NCBI GenBank assembly: GCA_947498415.1 | Contig: CANMKB010000002.1 | Coordinates: 1 to 64,000, forward strand | Length of the DNA stretch: 64,000 nucleotides | Source of the DNA: an uncultured Paracoccaceae bacterium | GTDB taxonomy: Bacteria > Pseudomonadota > Alphaproteobacteria > Rhodobacterales > Rhodobacteraceae | Direction of reading: 5' to 3' | Shown: piece by piece, positions 28,015-37,231 of the stretch | Position numbering within the stretch: position 1 is the first letter of the stretch | How the letters are laid out: every line of letters starts with the position of its first letter | Notes under the pieces: generated by a model | The model's input: only the letters and a program-made list of their open reading frames with translations | Told to the model about the DNA's origin: nothing | The model's database searches: none | Made by a program: the position numbers and the translations under genes

Positions 28015-29448
28015 TTAGAATTTCTGGTAAACCGTGCGCTTTTGCAAATAGCCTTCGATGCCGTGCATCCCGTCTTCGCCACCCACACCACTTAGTTTGT
28101 GGCCGTTGTGGTAGCCTTGGATGTAGCCAATGATGCCCGAGTTTAAAAATATGGTGCCGGTTTCCAAACGTTGGATCGCATCCATATAAACAGAGGGGTT
28201 CTGGGTCCAAAGGTAAGCAGACAGCCCATCTGGGCGGTCATTGGCGATCGCCAGTGCTTCTTCGTAATCCTTCACGCGCACAATCGGCAGAACCGGGCCA
28301 AAGATTTCTTCTTGAACAGCAGCCGAGTCAGGCGTTGCGTCTACAAGAACCGTGGGTTCATACCAGTTGCCTGCTGCAAATTCCGGATCAGTGGGGCGTT
28401 GCCCACCAAGTGCGACCTTTGCCCCAGACGCAACAGAATCTGCAACAATACGCTCAACCCGTTCAAGCGCACCGGGCGTGGTGATTGGGCCCATACCGCC
28501 ATTGGTGGCCGGATCCCCCAGTTTCACCTCAGCTGCGCGTTTCAGCAGCTTTTCGGTGAATTCATCCGCGATCTCTTCTTCGACCAAGACGGTTTCATTA
28601 CAGATGCACACCTGACCGGCGTTTGCGAACCGCGCGATCACTGCGGCCTCGACCGCGGCGTCGATGTCTGCGTCTTTCAGAACGATAAACGGCGCGCTGC
28701 CGCCAAGTTCCAGTGACAGGGCCGTGATGTTCTTGGCAGAGGCTTCGGCAATCATCTGACCCGCACGGATCGATCCGGTCAGAGTGATCATCCGCACGAT
28801 CGGGCTTTCTGTGAGTGGGGCACCCACCTCGGCACCGGTGCCCGTCAACATGTTGATCACGCCAGCTGGCACGCCTGCCTCTTGCACGATGCGACAAAAG
28901 ACCGAGGCTGTCACGGGCGTGGCCTCATGGGGTTTGATGATCATCGTGTTGCCGGTGACCAGCGCCGGTCCAACCTTGCGGCCAATCAGAGCCAGCGGAT
29001 AGTTGTAGGCCATCAGGCCCAGCGTAACCCCGTAAGGCACCTTGTAGATAAACAGCTGTTCGCGTGGATTGTCAGACGGCAGAATATCACCGCGCAACCG
29101 GCGTGCGGCCTCGGCGGAATAGGTCATATAGCGGATGGTGTCGGTGACTTCGCCTGCGGCCTCGGCGCGGGATTTACCCTGTTCTTGCACCAACAGCTGC
29201 TCCAGCAGGTCCCGTTCTTTTTCAAGACCGGCTGCGATGGCATAGATGTGGTTGGCGCGTTCAATCGGTGGCAAAAGTGCCCATGATTTCTGAGCCTTCT
29301 GCGCGCTTTCTAAAGCGCGATCCACGTCATCCTCGGTACAGGCCGGCACCTCGGCCCATTGTTCGCCATTGGCAGGGTTCACAACCGGCATACGTGCGCC
29401 ATTTGAGGCATCTATGAATTCGTTGTCGATGAAACATTGATAATACAT
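28015..29448 (-). CDS. NAD-dependent aldehyde dehydrogenase (AldA-like)
   Basis: 477 residues. Catalytic C281 in GQVCICNE, general base E247 in [10 protein letters not shown], and the cofactor-binding segment around TLTGSIRAG. The C-terminus ([24 protein letters not shown]) shares the pattern of E. coli lactaldehyde dehydrogenase AldA. It probably oxidises a small hydroxyaldehyde made by the two dehydrogenases upstream in the same minus-strand block (inference). It follows the zinc ADH by about 90 bp. Confidence 0.87.
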   Translation of the reverse strand: MYYQCFIDNEFIDASNGARMPVVNPANGEQWAEVPACTEDDVDRALESAQKAQKSWALLPPIERANHIYAIAAGLEKERDLLEQLLVQEQGKSRAEAAGEVTDTIRYMTYSAEAARRLRGDILPSDNPREQLFIYKVPYGVTLGLMAYNYPLALIGRKVGPALVTGNTMIIKPHEATPVTASVFCRIVQEAGVPAGVINMLTGTGAEVGAPLTESPIVRMITLTGSIRAGQMIAEASAKNITALSLELGGSAPFIVLKDADIDAAVEAAVIARFANAGQVCICNETVLVEEEIADEFTEKLLKRAAEVKLGDPATNGGMGPITTPGALERVERIVADSVASGAKVALGGQRPTDPEFAAGNWYEPTVLVDATPDSAAVQEEIFGPVLPIVRVKDYEEALAIANDRPDGLSAYLWTQNPSVYMDAIQRLETGTIFLNSGIIGYIQGYHNGHKLSGVGGEDGMHGIEGYLQKRTVYQKF

Positions 29449-29540
29449 ACGGGGTTCCTTTGGCTGCCAAGCCGATACGATTGGGCAGAGTATCGGTGGA
29501 TTATGGTCTGTTGAATAGGGGTGTCCTAGAGGAATGTCCT

Positions 29541-30578
29541 CTAGGTTTCTGTGCTTTGTCCTAGAATGATGATTTTCCCAAAGGCCTCGCCGGACACCAT
29601 AAGTTCTAGCGCGTCTTGGGTTTGGGTCAGCGGAAAGCTTGCGGCAGTGAGGGCGTCAAAGTCGATGGCCTTTGCCTCGATCAGTTGAACGGCTTCTTCA
29701 AACTCTTTGTTAAACTGAAAAGATCCCGTGACCTTGATTTCCTTAAGCATGATCAGGTTCAGCAAAACTTCGGCCTTGGCCATCTGCACATTGCTGAGAA
29801 TGGAAACGGTGCCTTGTTTACGTACAGCCTTTAAGGCTGTGTTAAACGCCGGGATCGCGCCGCTGGCTTCGATCACCACGTCAAACTGGGCTTCGATGTC
29901 TTTGTCATCAAACGTGCCCACAACCAACCCAGCCGAGGCGCCAACCCTTTGGGCCAGTTCAACGGCCTTGGGGCGCAGGTCGCAAGCGGTGACATCGGCC
30001 CCACGGGCAGCCGCGCCAGCAATCGCAAGCAAACCCATCGGTCCACAGCCGGTCACTAAGACCTTTTGGCCAGATTTCACCCCACCGGTGTTAAGATTGT
30101 GCAAAGCACAAGCCAGTGGCTCGGCAAAGGTCAGATGTTTTGGATTCACATCCGCGCTAACTGGGCGGCAGCAGCGGGCAGGGTGATCTATCGTTTCGCG
30201 AAAGAACCCATCCAGATGGGGCACCGTGGTGGCAGAGCCCGGGAATTTCTTAGTGGTGCACAGGTTTTCTTCGCCGCGCTCGCAAGCATCGCATTCCTGA
30301 CAATTCATGATTGGGTTTAGCGCAACAAGCTGACCTTTTTTCAAAGACGTGCCGTTTGGATCTTCGACATAAGCACACGCCTCGTGACCCAGAGTGACCG
30401 GGTTGTTCAGCACAAAGATGCCGTTGGCGAAATGGGAATAGTAATGAAGGTCAGTCCCGCACAAAGACCCCACCGCAAGACGCAGGCGGGCATGGCCGCG
30501 CGGGATGTCTGCGGGCGTGGCTTGGCTGGCAACCGTGATGGCCTTGGCCGCGGTCAATTTGGTTTCGATAAGCGACAT
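29541..30578 (-). CDS. Zinc-dependent alcohol dehydrogenase (L-idonate 5-dehydrogenase-like)
   Basis: 345 residues. Catalytic zinc ligands C40, H65 and E66 ([18 protein letters not shown]); structural zinc cysteines C93, C96, C99 and C107. Rossmann [10 protein letters not shown]. The LHYY pattern and the C-terminal block match L-idonate 5-dehydrogenase and related polyol dehydrogenases. Together with the SDR upstream it resembles an IdnD/IdnO pair that passes a sugar acid through a keto intermediate. AAGGAAAA ribosome site; 11 bp after the SDR. A perfect 9-bp inverted repeat (29525-29545) spans its stop codon. Confidence 0.87.
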   Translation of the reverse strand: MSLIETKLTAAKAITVASQATPADIPRGHARLRLAVGSLCGTDLHYYSHFANGIFVLNNPVTLGHEACAYVEDPNGTSLKKGQLVALNPIMNCQECDACERGEENLCTTKKFPGSATTVPHLDGFFRETIDHPARCCRPVSADVNPKHLTFAEPLACALHNLNTGGVKSGQKVLVTGCGPMGLLAIAGAAARGADVTACDLRPKAVELAQRVGASAGLVVGTFDDKDIEAQFDVVIEASGAIPAFNTALKAVRKQGTVSILSNVQMAKAEVLLNLIMLKEIKVTGSFQFNKEFEEAVQLIEAKAIDFDALTAASFPLTQTQDALELMVSGEAFGKIIILGQSTET

Positions 30579-30589
30579 CTATATTTTCC

Positions 30590-31306
30590 TTAAAATCCAA
30601 CCGCATATCCGCCATCAACCGGCAGATTGACGCCATTCACATAGGCCGCTTGATCAGAGGCCAGATAAAAGATCGAGTTCGCCACATCTTTGGCAGATCC
30701 CAATGTGCGCGTCGGAATGCGGCCTTCGATCTTTTCACGGCGCACCGGGTCTTTGGCTAGAATTTCACGGGTCATATCAGTGATGATGAAACCGGGGCTG
30801 ACGGCGTTACAGCGTATGCCAAACTGGGCCGCATCCACAGCCACTGACCGCGTCAATCCAAGAACAGCAGTTTTCGCAGTAACGTAAGCGGCGGACGAGG
30901 GAAGGGCCATGATGGCGCCCATTGAGGCGACATTTACAATTGCCCCGCCAGTGTTTTGATGCAGGCGTACATAGGCACCGCAGGCGGCAAACATGGCCCG
31001 CACATTAACGTTTAACACATGATCCAGTTCTTCAGGTTTGACGTCCCACATGGGCTTGCGCAGATGCACCCCGGCATTGTTAACCAAAGCGGCGATTGGG
31101 CCGTGGTCTTTGTAAATTTTGCCTATATAGCTGGCGTCTCGATCTGCGGCGACATCACATTCAATAAAATGCGCCTTGCCTTTGAGATCATCAAAATCCC
31201 CACGGCTGCGTGCAACAACACAGACATCGAAACCGGCGTCTAGGAAACGCTGAGACTGGCTGAATCCCAACCCTTTGTTTCCTCCGGTGATAACAGCAAT
31301 AGGCAT
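30590..31306 (-). CDS. Short-chain dehydrogenase/reductase
   Basis: 238 residues, classical SDR: TGGNKGLG (7-14), NNAG (76-79), catalytic S128, Y141 and K145 (AAYVTAK). Closest in plan to gluconate 5-dehydrogenase/3-oxoacyl reductase types. Its start codon directly follows the stop of the solute-binding-fold gene with no gap, so the two are translated together. Probably interconverts a keto and hydroxy group of the compound handled by this cluster. Confidence 0.88.
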   Translation of the reverse strand: MPIAVITGGNKGLGFSQSQRFLDAGFDVCVVARSRGDFDDLKGKAHFIECDVAADRDASYIGKIYKDHGPIAALVNNAGVHLRKPMWDVKPEELDHVLNVNVRAMFAACGAYVRLHQNTGGAIVNVASMGAIMALPSSAAYVTAKTAVLGLTRSVAVDAAQFGIRCNAVSPGFIITDMTREILAKDPVRREKIEGRIPTRTLGSAKDVANSIFYLASDQAAYVNGVNLPVDGGYAVGF

Positions 31307-32422
31307 TTAAATGTCCTTCTTTACATTGTGTTGGAACATGATGTTCAACTGCTTTAGAAAGGTTTCAACCGGAATGTTTTTGCGGAAAAAGTCCGGGAAA
31401 GCCGCACAGATGTCATCAACAAACTCAAGAAACCAAACCTCTCTTGGGCGTGTCCAAGCATTGTTCATCGTGTGAAACCCACCTTTGAAAAAGCCAGAGA
31501 CATCTGGGTTTTTGCTTTGGTCGATCCAAGTGTGTCGATTTGCAGGTTGGCCGTTGTTTTCAAGGTAAATACCAGATTGCACCGGGGCAGAGGTGATCCA
31601 TTTGGCAAAGGCTTTGGCCTCTTCGGGGTGTTTGGTTTTTGAAGACACGCCAATCCCTGCGCCGCCCAAAATACCACGTGGCTGGCTGTGACCGGCGCAT
31701 AAAGGCAGATCAAAGTAAGCGATCTGATGGTCGCGAAAATTGGGACGCGCATAGTTCACATAGCCAAACAAACACGGCGAGCAGGCAAACTCATCGGTGG
31801 TGCTCATCGCTTCGAGTACGGCGATTGGGTTCATATCTGCCTGTTCGCTTGGCCCCAGTTCATAAAGCCTGCGTATAATCGTCAGCGCGTATAGCCCGTT
31901 TTCATCTGACACAAAGGTTTCGTGGTTGCGCGGCATGTTTTCTTCGCCACGCCCGGCCACAAGCGTCATGAACATATCAAAGGCATCCACGGGTAAAAGT
32001 GGGGTCAGGGGGCGGAATGCCTTGGCATCTGGGGCGAGGAACGCCTCCCAGGTCTTGGGCAACGGTGGTTTTAAGTCTGGGCGATAGGCCGCCATCTGAC
32101 AGGCGGCATCAATCGCGTAGGCCCAAACCTGATCTTGCCAGACATAGCTTTCTGATGATCCTCCAATAGACGCTGCTGCATCAATGTCGCGATCAAGGGG
32201 CAAAAGCGCACCTGATTCAGCGATTTGCCCAACGTGAGGGTGATCGAGAACGATAAAGTCATAGTCCTGCGCAAGTTCCTGGATCGGCGCATCCGCAAAG
32301 GCCTGTAACGATCTTTTATTCCACGAGATTTCAACCCCTGTCGTATCTGCATACACCCGCGACGCAGCCACAACAGGATCGTATCCGCGCGGATGATCCC
32401 ATGTCATGCCCCTTAGCTTCAT
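31307..32422 (-). CDS. Solute-binding-protein-fold protein without signal peptide
   Basis: 371 residues from the ATG at 32422, which has GAGGAA upstream. The sequence resembles family 1 extracellular solute-binding proteins (IGVSSKTKHPEEAKAFAKWITS, and a conserved LDHPHVGQ segment near the N-terminus). The N-terminus MKLRGMTWDHPRGYDP has no signal, and even the longer reading (from 32479) adds none. No ABC permease or ATPase is nearby. I recall homologues with the same signal-less start beside CoA and dehydrogenase genes. A cytoplasmic binding or enzymatic role is inferred. Confidence 0.75.
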   Translation of the reverse strand: MKLRGMTWDHPRGYDPVVAASRVYADTTGVEISWNKRSLQAFADAPIQELAQDYDFIVLDHPHVGQIAESGALLPLDRDIDAAASIGGSSESYVWQDQVWAYAIDAACQMAAYRPDLKPPLPKTWEAFLAPDAKAFRPLTPLLPVDAFDMFMTLVAGRGEENMPRNHETFVSDENGLYALTIIRRLYELGPSEQADMNPIAVLEAMSTTDEFACSPCLFGYVNYARPNFRDHQIAYFDLPLCAGHSQPRGILGGAGIGVSSKTKHPEEAKAFAKWITSAPVQSGIYLENNGQPANRHTWIDQSKNPDVSGFFKGGFHTMNNAWTRPREVWFLEFVDDICAAFPDFFRKNIPVETFLKQLNIMFQHNVKKDI

Positions 32423-32567
32423 AATGCGTTCCTCAGATTGTGCTGGGTATTGGTCGCATGGGGCTTGCTGGTATTTCAAGTATAAAAGATATTTTTAAAT
32501 ATGGAATTTGCATTGCTTCCCTTTGGAGCACTTAAATACGGTTCTCCAAGGGCATGCTTTTTACGTG

Positions 32568-32602
32568 GGCTTTGGGCAGAGGCGTTGCTAAAGCCCAAAG
32601 CC
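32568..32602. repeat. Perfect 10-bp inverted repeat upstream of the solute-binding-fold gene
   Basis: GGCTTTGGGC (32568-32577) and GCCCAAAGCC (32593-32602) enclose 15 bases. No T run on either strand. It lies between the amine oxidase stop and the next gene, so it could end the first transcript or bind a regulator. Confidence 0.6.
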
Positions 32603-32624
32603 GAATACGGGCAGGTGGCACCGG

Positions 32625-33695
32625 TTAATTGACCGATGCGTCTTTCGTTAAAAGGGCTGCTAATGTTTGGTCTGCCGCTTCCAGGGCGCCCTCGATATAG
32701 CCGCCGAACTGGGGGGCTGTTTCTGTTCCGCTCAGCAAGACCCGCTCATCCCAAAGCGCCATATCGACATCCAGCGAACGATAATGCGGATGCGCGTATA
32801 GCGGTTCAAGATCCAGCTGTGTTGCCGTCTTTGAATCAGGTGCCCAATCTTTGATTAACAACGACTTAGGCTGTGCAGCAGATGGGCCAAACAATCGAAC
32901 AAGCTGCGCAATGATGGCCTCTTTAAGCACAGTTTCATTGCGCCGTGCATGTGCGGGCACTCCGATAAAGCCAAACAAACCAAATGGGCCATCGGTCTGA
33001 GTCGACGCGTCATGAATTTCAACCATCGGCCCCACGCGTGACATTGCATCGCCCGACAAACCTTCGTCGCGCCAAAACGGCGTGTCATAGATCGCAACGG
33101 CCTTGGCTTGGGCTGCCATCCAGGTGGGCACATGATTAAGCGCCGCAGCGGTTTGATCGGGCAGGGCGGGTGTATACTGTAACTCTGCTGCGACACGTGG
33201 CGGCATGGCCAAAACAACATGCTGGGCTGTGATGCGCTGCGCGTCTGTGGATGTGGCTATGACACCGTCTTCTGTCTTTGTGAGAGATCGAAGCGCCCAT
33301 GAGGTTTTCACACGATCTGTCGGCAGTTGCGCCGCCAGCCCATCGACCAAGGCCGCCATACCGCCTGCGATGCGCAACGAGCCTTCCATTGACGAAAAAC
33401 CGCGGCCACGTTGCAGGCGTCCTTGTTCATCCTCAAAGCTTAACGCGCCTTGAGCGTATTGTTCAAACACCTCAAGAGTCAGACGCTTGGCGAGCAGAGC
33501 GACACGCGGTTGGCCCTGCCAAAACCACGCTGGCCCTAGGTCAAAATAGCCACCATTAGACCGATCTGTAAGGATGCGTCCACCAAGACGATCGCGGCCT
33601 TCAACCAGAAAAACATCATGACCTTTGGCGTGCAATTGCGAAGCCAAACTTAAGCCAGATAGCCCACCGCCAACAATCAAAGTGTCACATTTCAT
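32625..33695 (-). CDS. FAD-dependent amine oxidase-family protein
   Basis: 356 residues, short for flavin monoamine oxidases (usually about 450). The N-terminal dinucleotide motif GGGLSGLSLA (9-18), EGRDRLGGR and a C-terminal FAD block GTETAPQFGGYIEGAL are intact, so the FAD domain is complete; the shortening is in the substrate domain. Substrate unknown. It lies after a terminator that separates it from the cupin gene, so it may have its own promoter. Confidence 0.83.
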   Translation of the reverse strand: MKCDTLIVGGGLSGLSLASQLHAKGHDVFLVEGRDRLGGRILTDRSNGGYFDLGPAWFWQGQPRVALLAKRLTLEVFEQYAQGALSFEDEQGRLQRGRGFSSMEGSLRIAGGMAALVDGLAAQLPTDRVKTSWALRSLTKTEDGVIATSTDAQRITAQHVVLAMPPRVAAELQYTPALPDQTAAALNHVPTWMAAQAKAVAIYDTPFWRDEGLSGDAMSRVGPMVEIHDASTQTDGPFGLFGFIGVPAHARRNETVLKEAIIAQLVRLFGPSAAQPKSLLIKDWAPDSKTATQLDLEPLYAHPHYRSLDVDMALWDERVLLSGTETAPQFGGYIEGALEAADQTLAALLTKDASVN

Positions 33696-33741
33696 GGTGC
33701 ATGCATTCCTTTAAAACACCGTTGTAGGTCGTTGATATTAA

Positions 33742-33771
33742 AAGAAACACGCCCGAAAGATCAGGCGTGTT
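33742..33771 (-). terminator. Terminator after the cupin gene
   Basis: Minus-strand arms AACACGCC / GGCGTGTT (8 bp, 10-base loop) followed by TTCTTTTAA. It splits GST-cupin from the amine oxidase gene. Confidence 0.75.
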
Positions 33772-33806
33772 CTATCATTTGCCATCAGTCTTCAGAGCGA
33801 CAGAAC

Positions 33807-34475
33807 TTAAACGTCCGGCGCCGCTGCATATGGCAAGTGGCCGGTTTTCATCCAAAGTTTCGCGCCCTCTGAACCGGCTGTCACAGACAGCGCAGCACCT
33901 TCGGGCAAACGCAACCAAGCGTTCTTATCCAATGTATCTTCACCGGCTGTGACAGATCCGCCAATCACGAAAACTTCGATACCGCCAGCTTCATCAGAAG
34001 AGTAGGTGGCCCCAGCATCTAGATGGCTATAGCTGACTGTTTCACGGTCATCTTTGTGCAAGATTGCCGTTGCCACGCCATCAACCGGTGCTGCCAATTC
34101 CTCGGCCATGGTTTTGCGAAACTGCGTGCGGTCGTCTTTGTCAAACTGCCAGAGCTTTACAAAGATCACACAGCCTTCATCCGAACCCGGCGTGTGCTGA
34201 GATGTGGGCGGATTGCGAACATAGGTGCCTTTGGGAAAGTCACCATGTTCATCCTGAAAGACGCCATCCAGAACAATGAACTCTTCGCCACCAGTATGGG
34301 TGTGCGCCGAGAACTTGCTCCCGGGTGCATAGCGCACGATTGTCGTCGCACGCGCAACCTCTGCACCAATGCGATCAAGCATCCGGCGATCAACACCTTT
34401 CATCGGGGATGGTTGCCATTCTAACTGATCAGAATGAACAACGACGCGCGATGAAAAATCAGAATTGATTTCCAT
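33807..34475 (-). CDS. ChrR-like cupin protein
   Basis: 222 residues from the ATG at 34475 (AGAAAGGA upstream). Two cupin halves: the first carries the metal site [14 protein letters not shown] (about 68-81) with QHTPGS further on; the second (about 150-215) lacks a full set of histidines. This resembles the cupin domain of ChrR, the zinc anti-sigma factor, but without its N-terminal sigma-binding domain. More likely an enzyme or ligand-binding protein. It follows the GST gene by 36 bp. Confidence 0.82.
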   Translation of the reverse strand: MEINSDFSSRVVVHSDQLEWQPSPMKGVDRRMLDRIGAEVARATTIVRYAPGSKFSAHTHTGGEEFIVLDGVFQDEHGDFPKGTYVRNPPTSQHTPGSDEGCVIFVKLWQFDKDDRTQFRKTMAEELAAPVDGVATAILHKDDRETVSYSHLDAGATYSSDEAGGIEVFVIGGSVTAGEDTLDKNAWLRLPEGAALSVTAGSEGAKLWMKTGHLPYAAAPDV

Positions 34476-34511
34476 GTTGTATCCTTTCTTACCCAATCGG
34501 GGGCCAAAGAC

Positions 34512-35132
34512 TTAGCCCGCAATGGATGGGCGTTGCGCAACTTTAGCACGCCATGCGTGAAGATGTGTCAGGCTTTCTGGAATTTCAACTTTCGCAAAGT
34601 CAGCAAAGGCCAAACCAGCAAATGCGGTGATATCTGCCACGGAAAACGCATCACCCGCAAGATAGTCACTATTCGCCAAAACAGTGTCTAAATAGGACAT
34701 GGTTTGACCGGCAATTTCTTTCTGTTTGTTGCCCCATTCGGCACATTGATACGTCTCAAGATCTGGGCCCAGGCCATCTGTCGCGTGGTGAAAATAGGTG
34801 CCAACCGCGTTTAATAGCCCGTTCTCTGCGCGGAGATTCATCATCGAAATCTGTGCGCGTTCTTTAGCTGTTTTACCGGTCAACGAGGGGCCTTCGAATG
34901 CAGCATCAATGTATTCTGTGATCGCATTACACTGTGAGATATGTGTGCCGTCCGCCAATTCGAGGCAGGGAACAACGGCGTCAGGGTTCATCTTTTTGAA
35001 CTCTGGGCTCCGGTGTTCGCCACTCATCACATCAACCGCAACAAATTCAACTTTGTCAGCTGCGCCTTTTTCAGCCAGAGCAATGCGAACGCGGGCCGGG
35101 TTTGGAAACCCTTCAACGTCATAGATTTTCAT
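34512..35132 (-). CDS. Glutathione S-transferase family protein
   Basis: 206 residues: N-terminal thioredoxin-like domain (about 1-80, with VVPCLELADGTHISQCNAI as the glutathione-binding cis-proline and serine region) and an all-helical C-terminal domain (about 88-200). First gene of the minus-strand block, transcribed with the cupin gene. Specific substrate cannot be told. Confidence 0.9.
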   Translation of the reverse strand: MKIYDVEGFPNPARVRIALAEKGAADKVEFVAVDVMSGEHRSPEFKKMNPDAVVPCLELADGTHISQCNAITEYIDAAFEGPSLTGKTAKERAQISMMNLRAENGLLNAVGTYFHHATDGLGPDLETYQCAEWGNKQKEIAGQTMSYLDTVLANSDYLAGDAFSVADITAFAGLAFADFAKVEIPESLTHLHAWRAKVAQRPSIAG

Positions 35133-35608
35133 TTTTCATCTCCATGTTGGATGTGTTCACTAAGTGAGGGTGGTGTATGTGCTTACCTATCGATAGATAG
35201 ATTCAATCTGCAATTTTGAAAACCCGAAAGGCCGTGGCTCGCTTTTTTGTGAACGGTGATACCCAATGAGGTCGGCTTCTGAATTACCAGCAAATGCAGA
35301 AATGAATGTAAGGTTAAGCATCAGGACAAGGCTGGGATGACCGCCAAAGTTACCGCGGGGCAGCGTCTATCTACCGTGCACCATGTATCGCATAATGGTT
35401 ATTATGTAATATTAAGATGTGCCAGATACGCCTATAAATCGCATTAATACAAATCCCCCAAATATGCCGAACTATTAACAAAACGTCTCAAATCGCAAAA
35501 AGATTTGCTTTATCGCATAAATCTCAATCCGAAACGTGGGGTTTCTTGTTTGCACTGTGGACAGCTATGAGGCCGTCAGGCTAAAAAAGGATTAGTTTGG
35601 GGAATGGT
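35133..35608. other. Divergent intergenic region between GST and aroQ
   Basis: No gene seen. The GST side holds a CTATCGATAG palindrome (35187-35196) running into GATA repeats, a possible operator. The middle is AT-rich. The aroQ side has no clear promoter that I can assign. Confidence 0.6.
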
Positions 35609-36043
35609 ATGACTTCTATTTTGATATTGAATGGGCCGAATTTAAACCTGTTGGGCACACGACAGCCAGAGGTCTATGGCAGTACGACGTTAAAAGACAT
35701 TGAAGATCTGTGTGCCAAGCACGCTGCAGATCAGTCAATCGCGATATCTTTTCAGCAGTCAAATCACGAAGGTGCTTTGGTGGATGCGATCCATACCGCG
35801 CGTGGTGTGCATGATGGCATTATCTTAAACGCTGGCGCGTATACGCATACGTCGATCGCTCTGATGGATGCGATCTCATCTGTGGCCCTGCCCGCCATTG
35901 AATTGCATCTCTCAAACGTTCATGCCCGTGAAGAATTTCGCCATAAGTCCTTTATATCAAAGGTTTCTGTCGGTGTAATCTGTGGCTTTGGTGCCAAAGG
36001 ATACACTTTGGCAATCGACGCGATGATGGATCATTTGAGTTAG
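35609..36043 (+). CDS. aroQ: Type II 3-dehydroquinate dehydratase
   Basis: 144 residues from the ATG at 35609 (an in-frame TTG four codons earlier is weaker). Third step of the shikimate pathway. Type II signature ILNGPNLNLLGTRQPEVYG with the catalytic tyrosine and flexible-loop arginine, SNHEG, NAGAYTHTS and IELHLSNVHAREEFRHKS are all present. The dodecameric type II length is about 145. Only 4 bp separate it from a LuxR-type regulator gene. Confidence 0.95.
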   Translation: MTSILILNGPNLNLLGTRQPEVYGSTTLKDIEDLCAKHAADQSIAISFQQSNHEGALVDAIHTARGVHDGIILNAGAYTHTSIALMDAISSVALPAIELHLSNVHAREEFRHKSFISKVSVGVICGFGAKGYTLAIDAMMDHLS

Positions 36044-36047
36044 ACAA

Positions 36048-36812
36048 ATGGACTCTTCAACGCTTCGCTACATCGCTGCGATAACAGCTGCGAGCTCGAT
36101 TGAGTCGTTGTGGAAGATGCACGTCGACAAAATGGCTGAATACGGGTTTGACCGTTTGATCTATGGCTACACGAATTTTCGGGTGGACTATAATCTTGGC
36201 GACCCCGAGGACTTTGTTGTCCTGTCAAACCATAAGCGCAAGTATCTGGATGGCTTCTTTGGCCAACGGATGTTCTTGCATGGCCCGATGATCAAATGGG
36301 CGTTGAATAACGAAGGTGCCTGTAGTTGGCGCCATATCGCAGAACGCGCTATGAATGATGGGCTGACCAAAGAAGAAGAAGACGTTCTGTCATTCAACAT
36401 TTCTCATGGAGTGACAGCGGGTTACACCGTGAGCTTTAAGTCGATTTCACAACGTTCTAAGGGCGCAATTGGCCTGACGGGCCCGATTGGTAGCTCTCAA
36501 GAACAGCTGGATGAGATTTGGCAGAAACACGGTGAAGAGCTTATTTTGATGAATAACGTTCTGCACCTGAAATTGCTGAATATGCCCTATCAAAACCCTA
36601 ACAGAGCGCTCACTAAGCGACAGCGTGAGGTGCTGGAATGGGTGTCGGACGGCAAAACCATTCAAGACATCGCAACCTTGTTGGGGCGCACCACCGCGAC
36701 CGTTGAAAAACACCTGCGACTGGCCCGAGAAGCCCTTGCGGTTGAGACCACTGCACAGGCCGTTTTGAAGGCAACTTTCCTAAAGCAGATATTCACAATT
36801 GAATCTGTGTGA
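36048..36812 (+). CDS. LuxR-type regulator with autoinducer-binding domain (orphan)
   Basis: 254 residues. N-terminal autoinducer-binding domain (about 15-165, including the FDRLIYGY and WRHI segments) and C-terminal LuxR HTH (about 185-245, LTKRQREVLEWVSDGKTIQD in part). No luxI synthase is in the window, so it is an orphan or solo receptor here. It follows aroQ by 4 bp and is probably co-transcribed, an odd pairing of shikimate enzyme and signalling regulator. Confidence 0.88.
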   Translation: MDSSTLRYIAAITAASSIESLWKMHVDKMAEYGFDRLIYGYTNFRVDYNLGDPEDFVVLSNHKRKYLDGFFGQRMFLHGPMIKWALNNEGACSWRHIAERAMNDGLTKEEEDVLSFNISHGVTAGYTVSFKSISQRSKGAIGLTGPIGSSQEQLDEIWQKHGEELILMNNVLHLKLLNMPYQNPNRALTKRQREVLEWVSDGKTIQDIATLLGRTTATVEKHLRLAREALAVETTAQAVLKATFLKQIFTIESV

Positions 36813-36879
36813 TCTCAAATCGAGATTATTAACGTAAAGTAAGGTTTTCCTGACCTTTGGTTTTCTTGCCTAACGTGTA

Positions 36880-37060
36880 TGAATACACACGGTTCCGTGA
36901 GTGTGGTTAATTTTAACCTGGAATTAATAAAGGGCATAACCCGCGCCATTTCGCGGCCCTGTGTTCTTTACTTTGCGGGTTTACCCGTGAGTTTCAGATG
37001 TACTTGGCTATAGATCGCCAAGTCATTATTAGGGCCCAACCATCCCCATGAGCGGGCCCG
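36880..37060. other. Hairpin-rich gap, possible small RNA
   Basis: The 36813-37183 gap has no gene but several inverted repeats in a row: GTGTA-TGAA-TACAC near 36885, GGTTAATTTTAACC (36905-36918), CGGG-TTTA-CCCG (36975-36986), ACTTGGC / GCCAAGT (37001-37022), and GGGCCC copies at 37031 and 37053. No known RNA family recognised. Confidence 0.35.
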
Positions 37061-37183
37061 AGGTTTGAAGCGGTGTATTGGCCAATTTTGCCAGTGCGCC
37101 GCTTCTTCTTTTGGGGGATGCTGCACATTTTATAAATGGTTCACCCTGCCCGGTTGCCAATTCAAAACGCGCTGAGTGCAAAC

Positions 37184-37212
37184 AAAAACGCCGCCCAAAA
37201 GGACGGCGTTTT
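37184..37212 (-). terminator. Terminator of rpsB-tsf
   Basis: Minus-strand stem AAAACGCCG / CGGCGTTTT, extended by GG-CC across one mismatch, followed by a T run. It lies 20 bases after the tsf stop. Confidence 0.88.
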
Positions 37213-37231
37213 CTAGAGTATTTAGAAGAGT

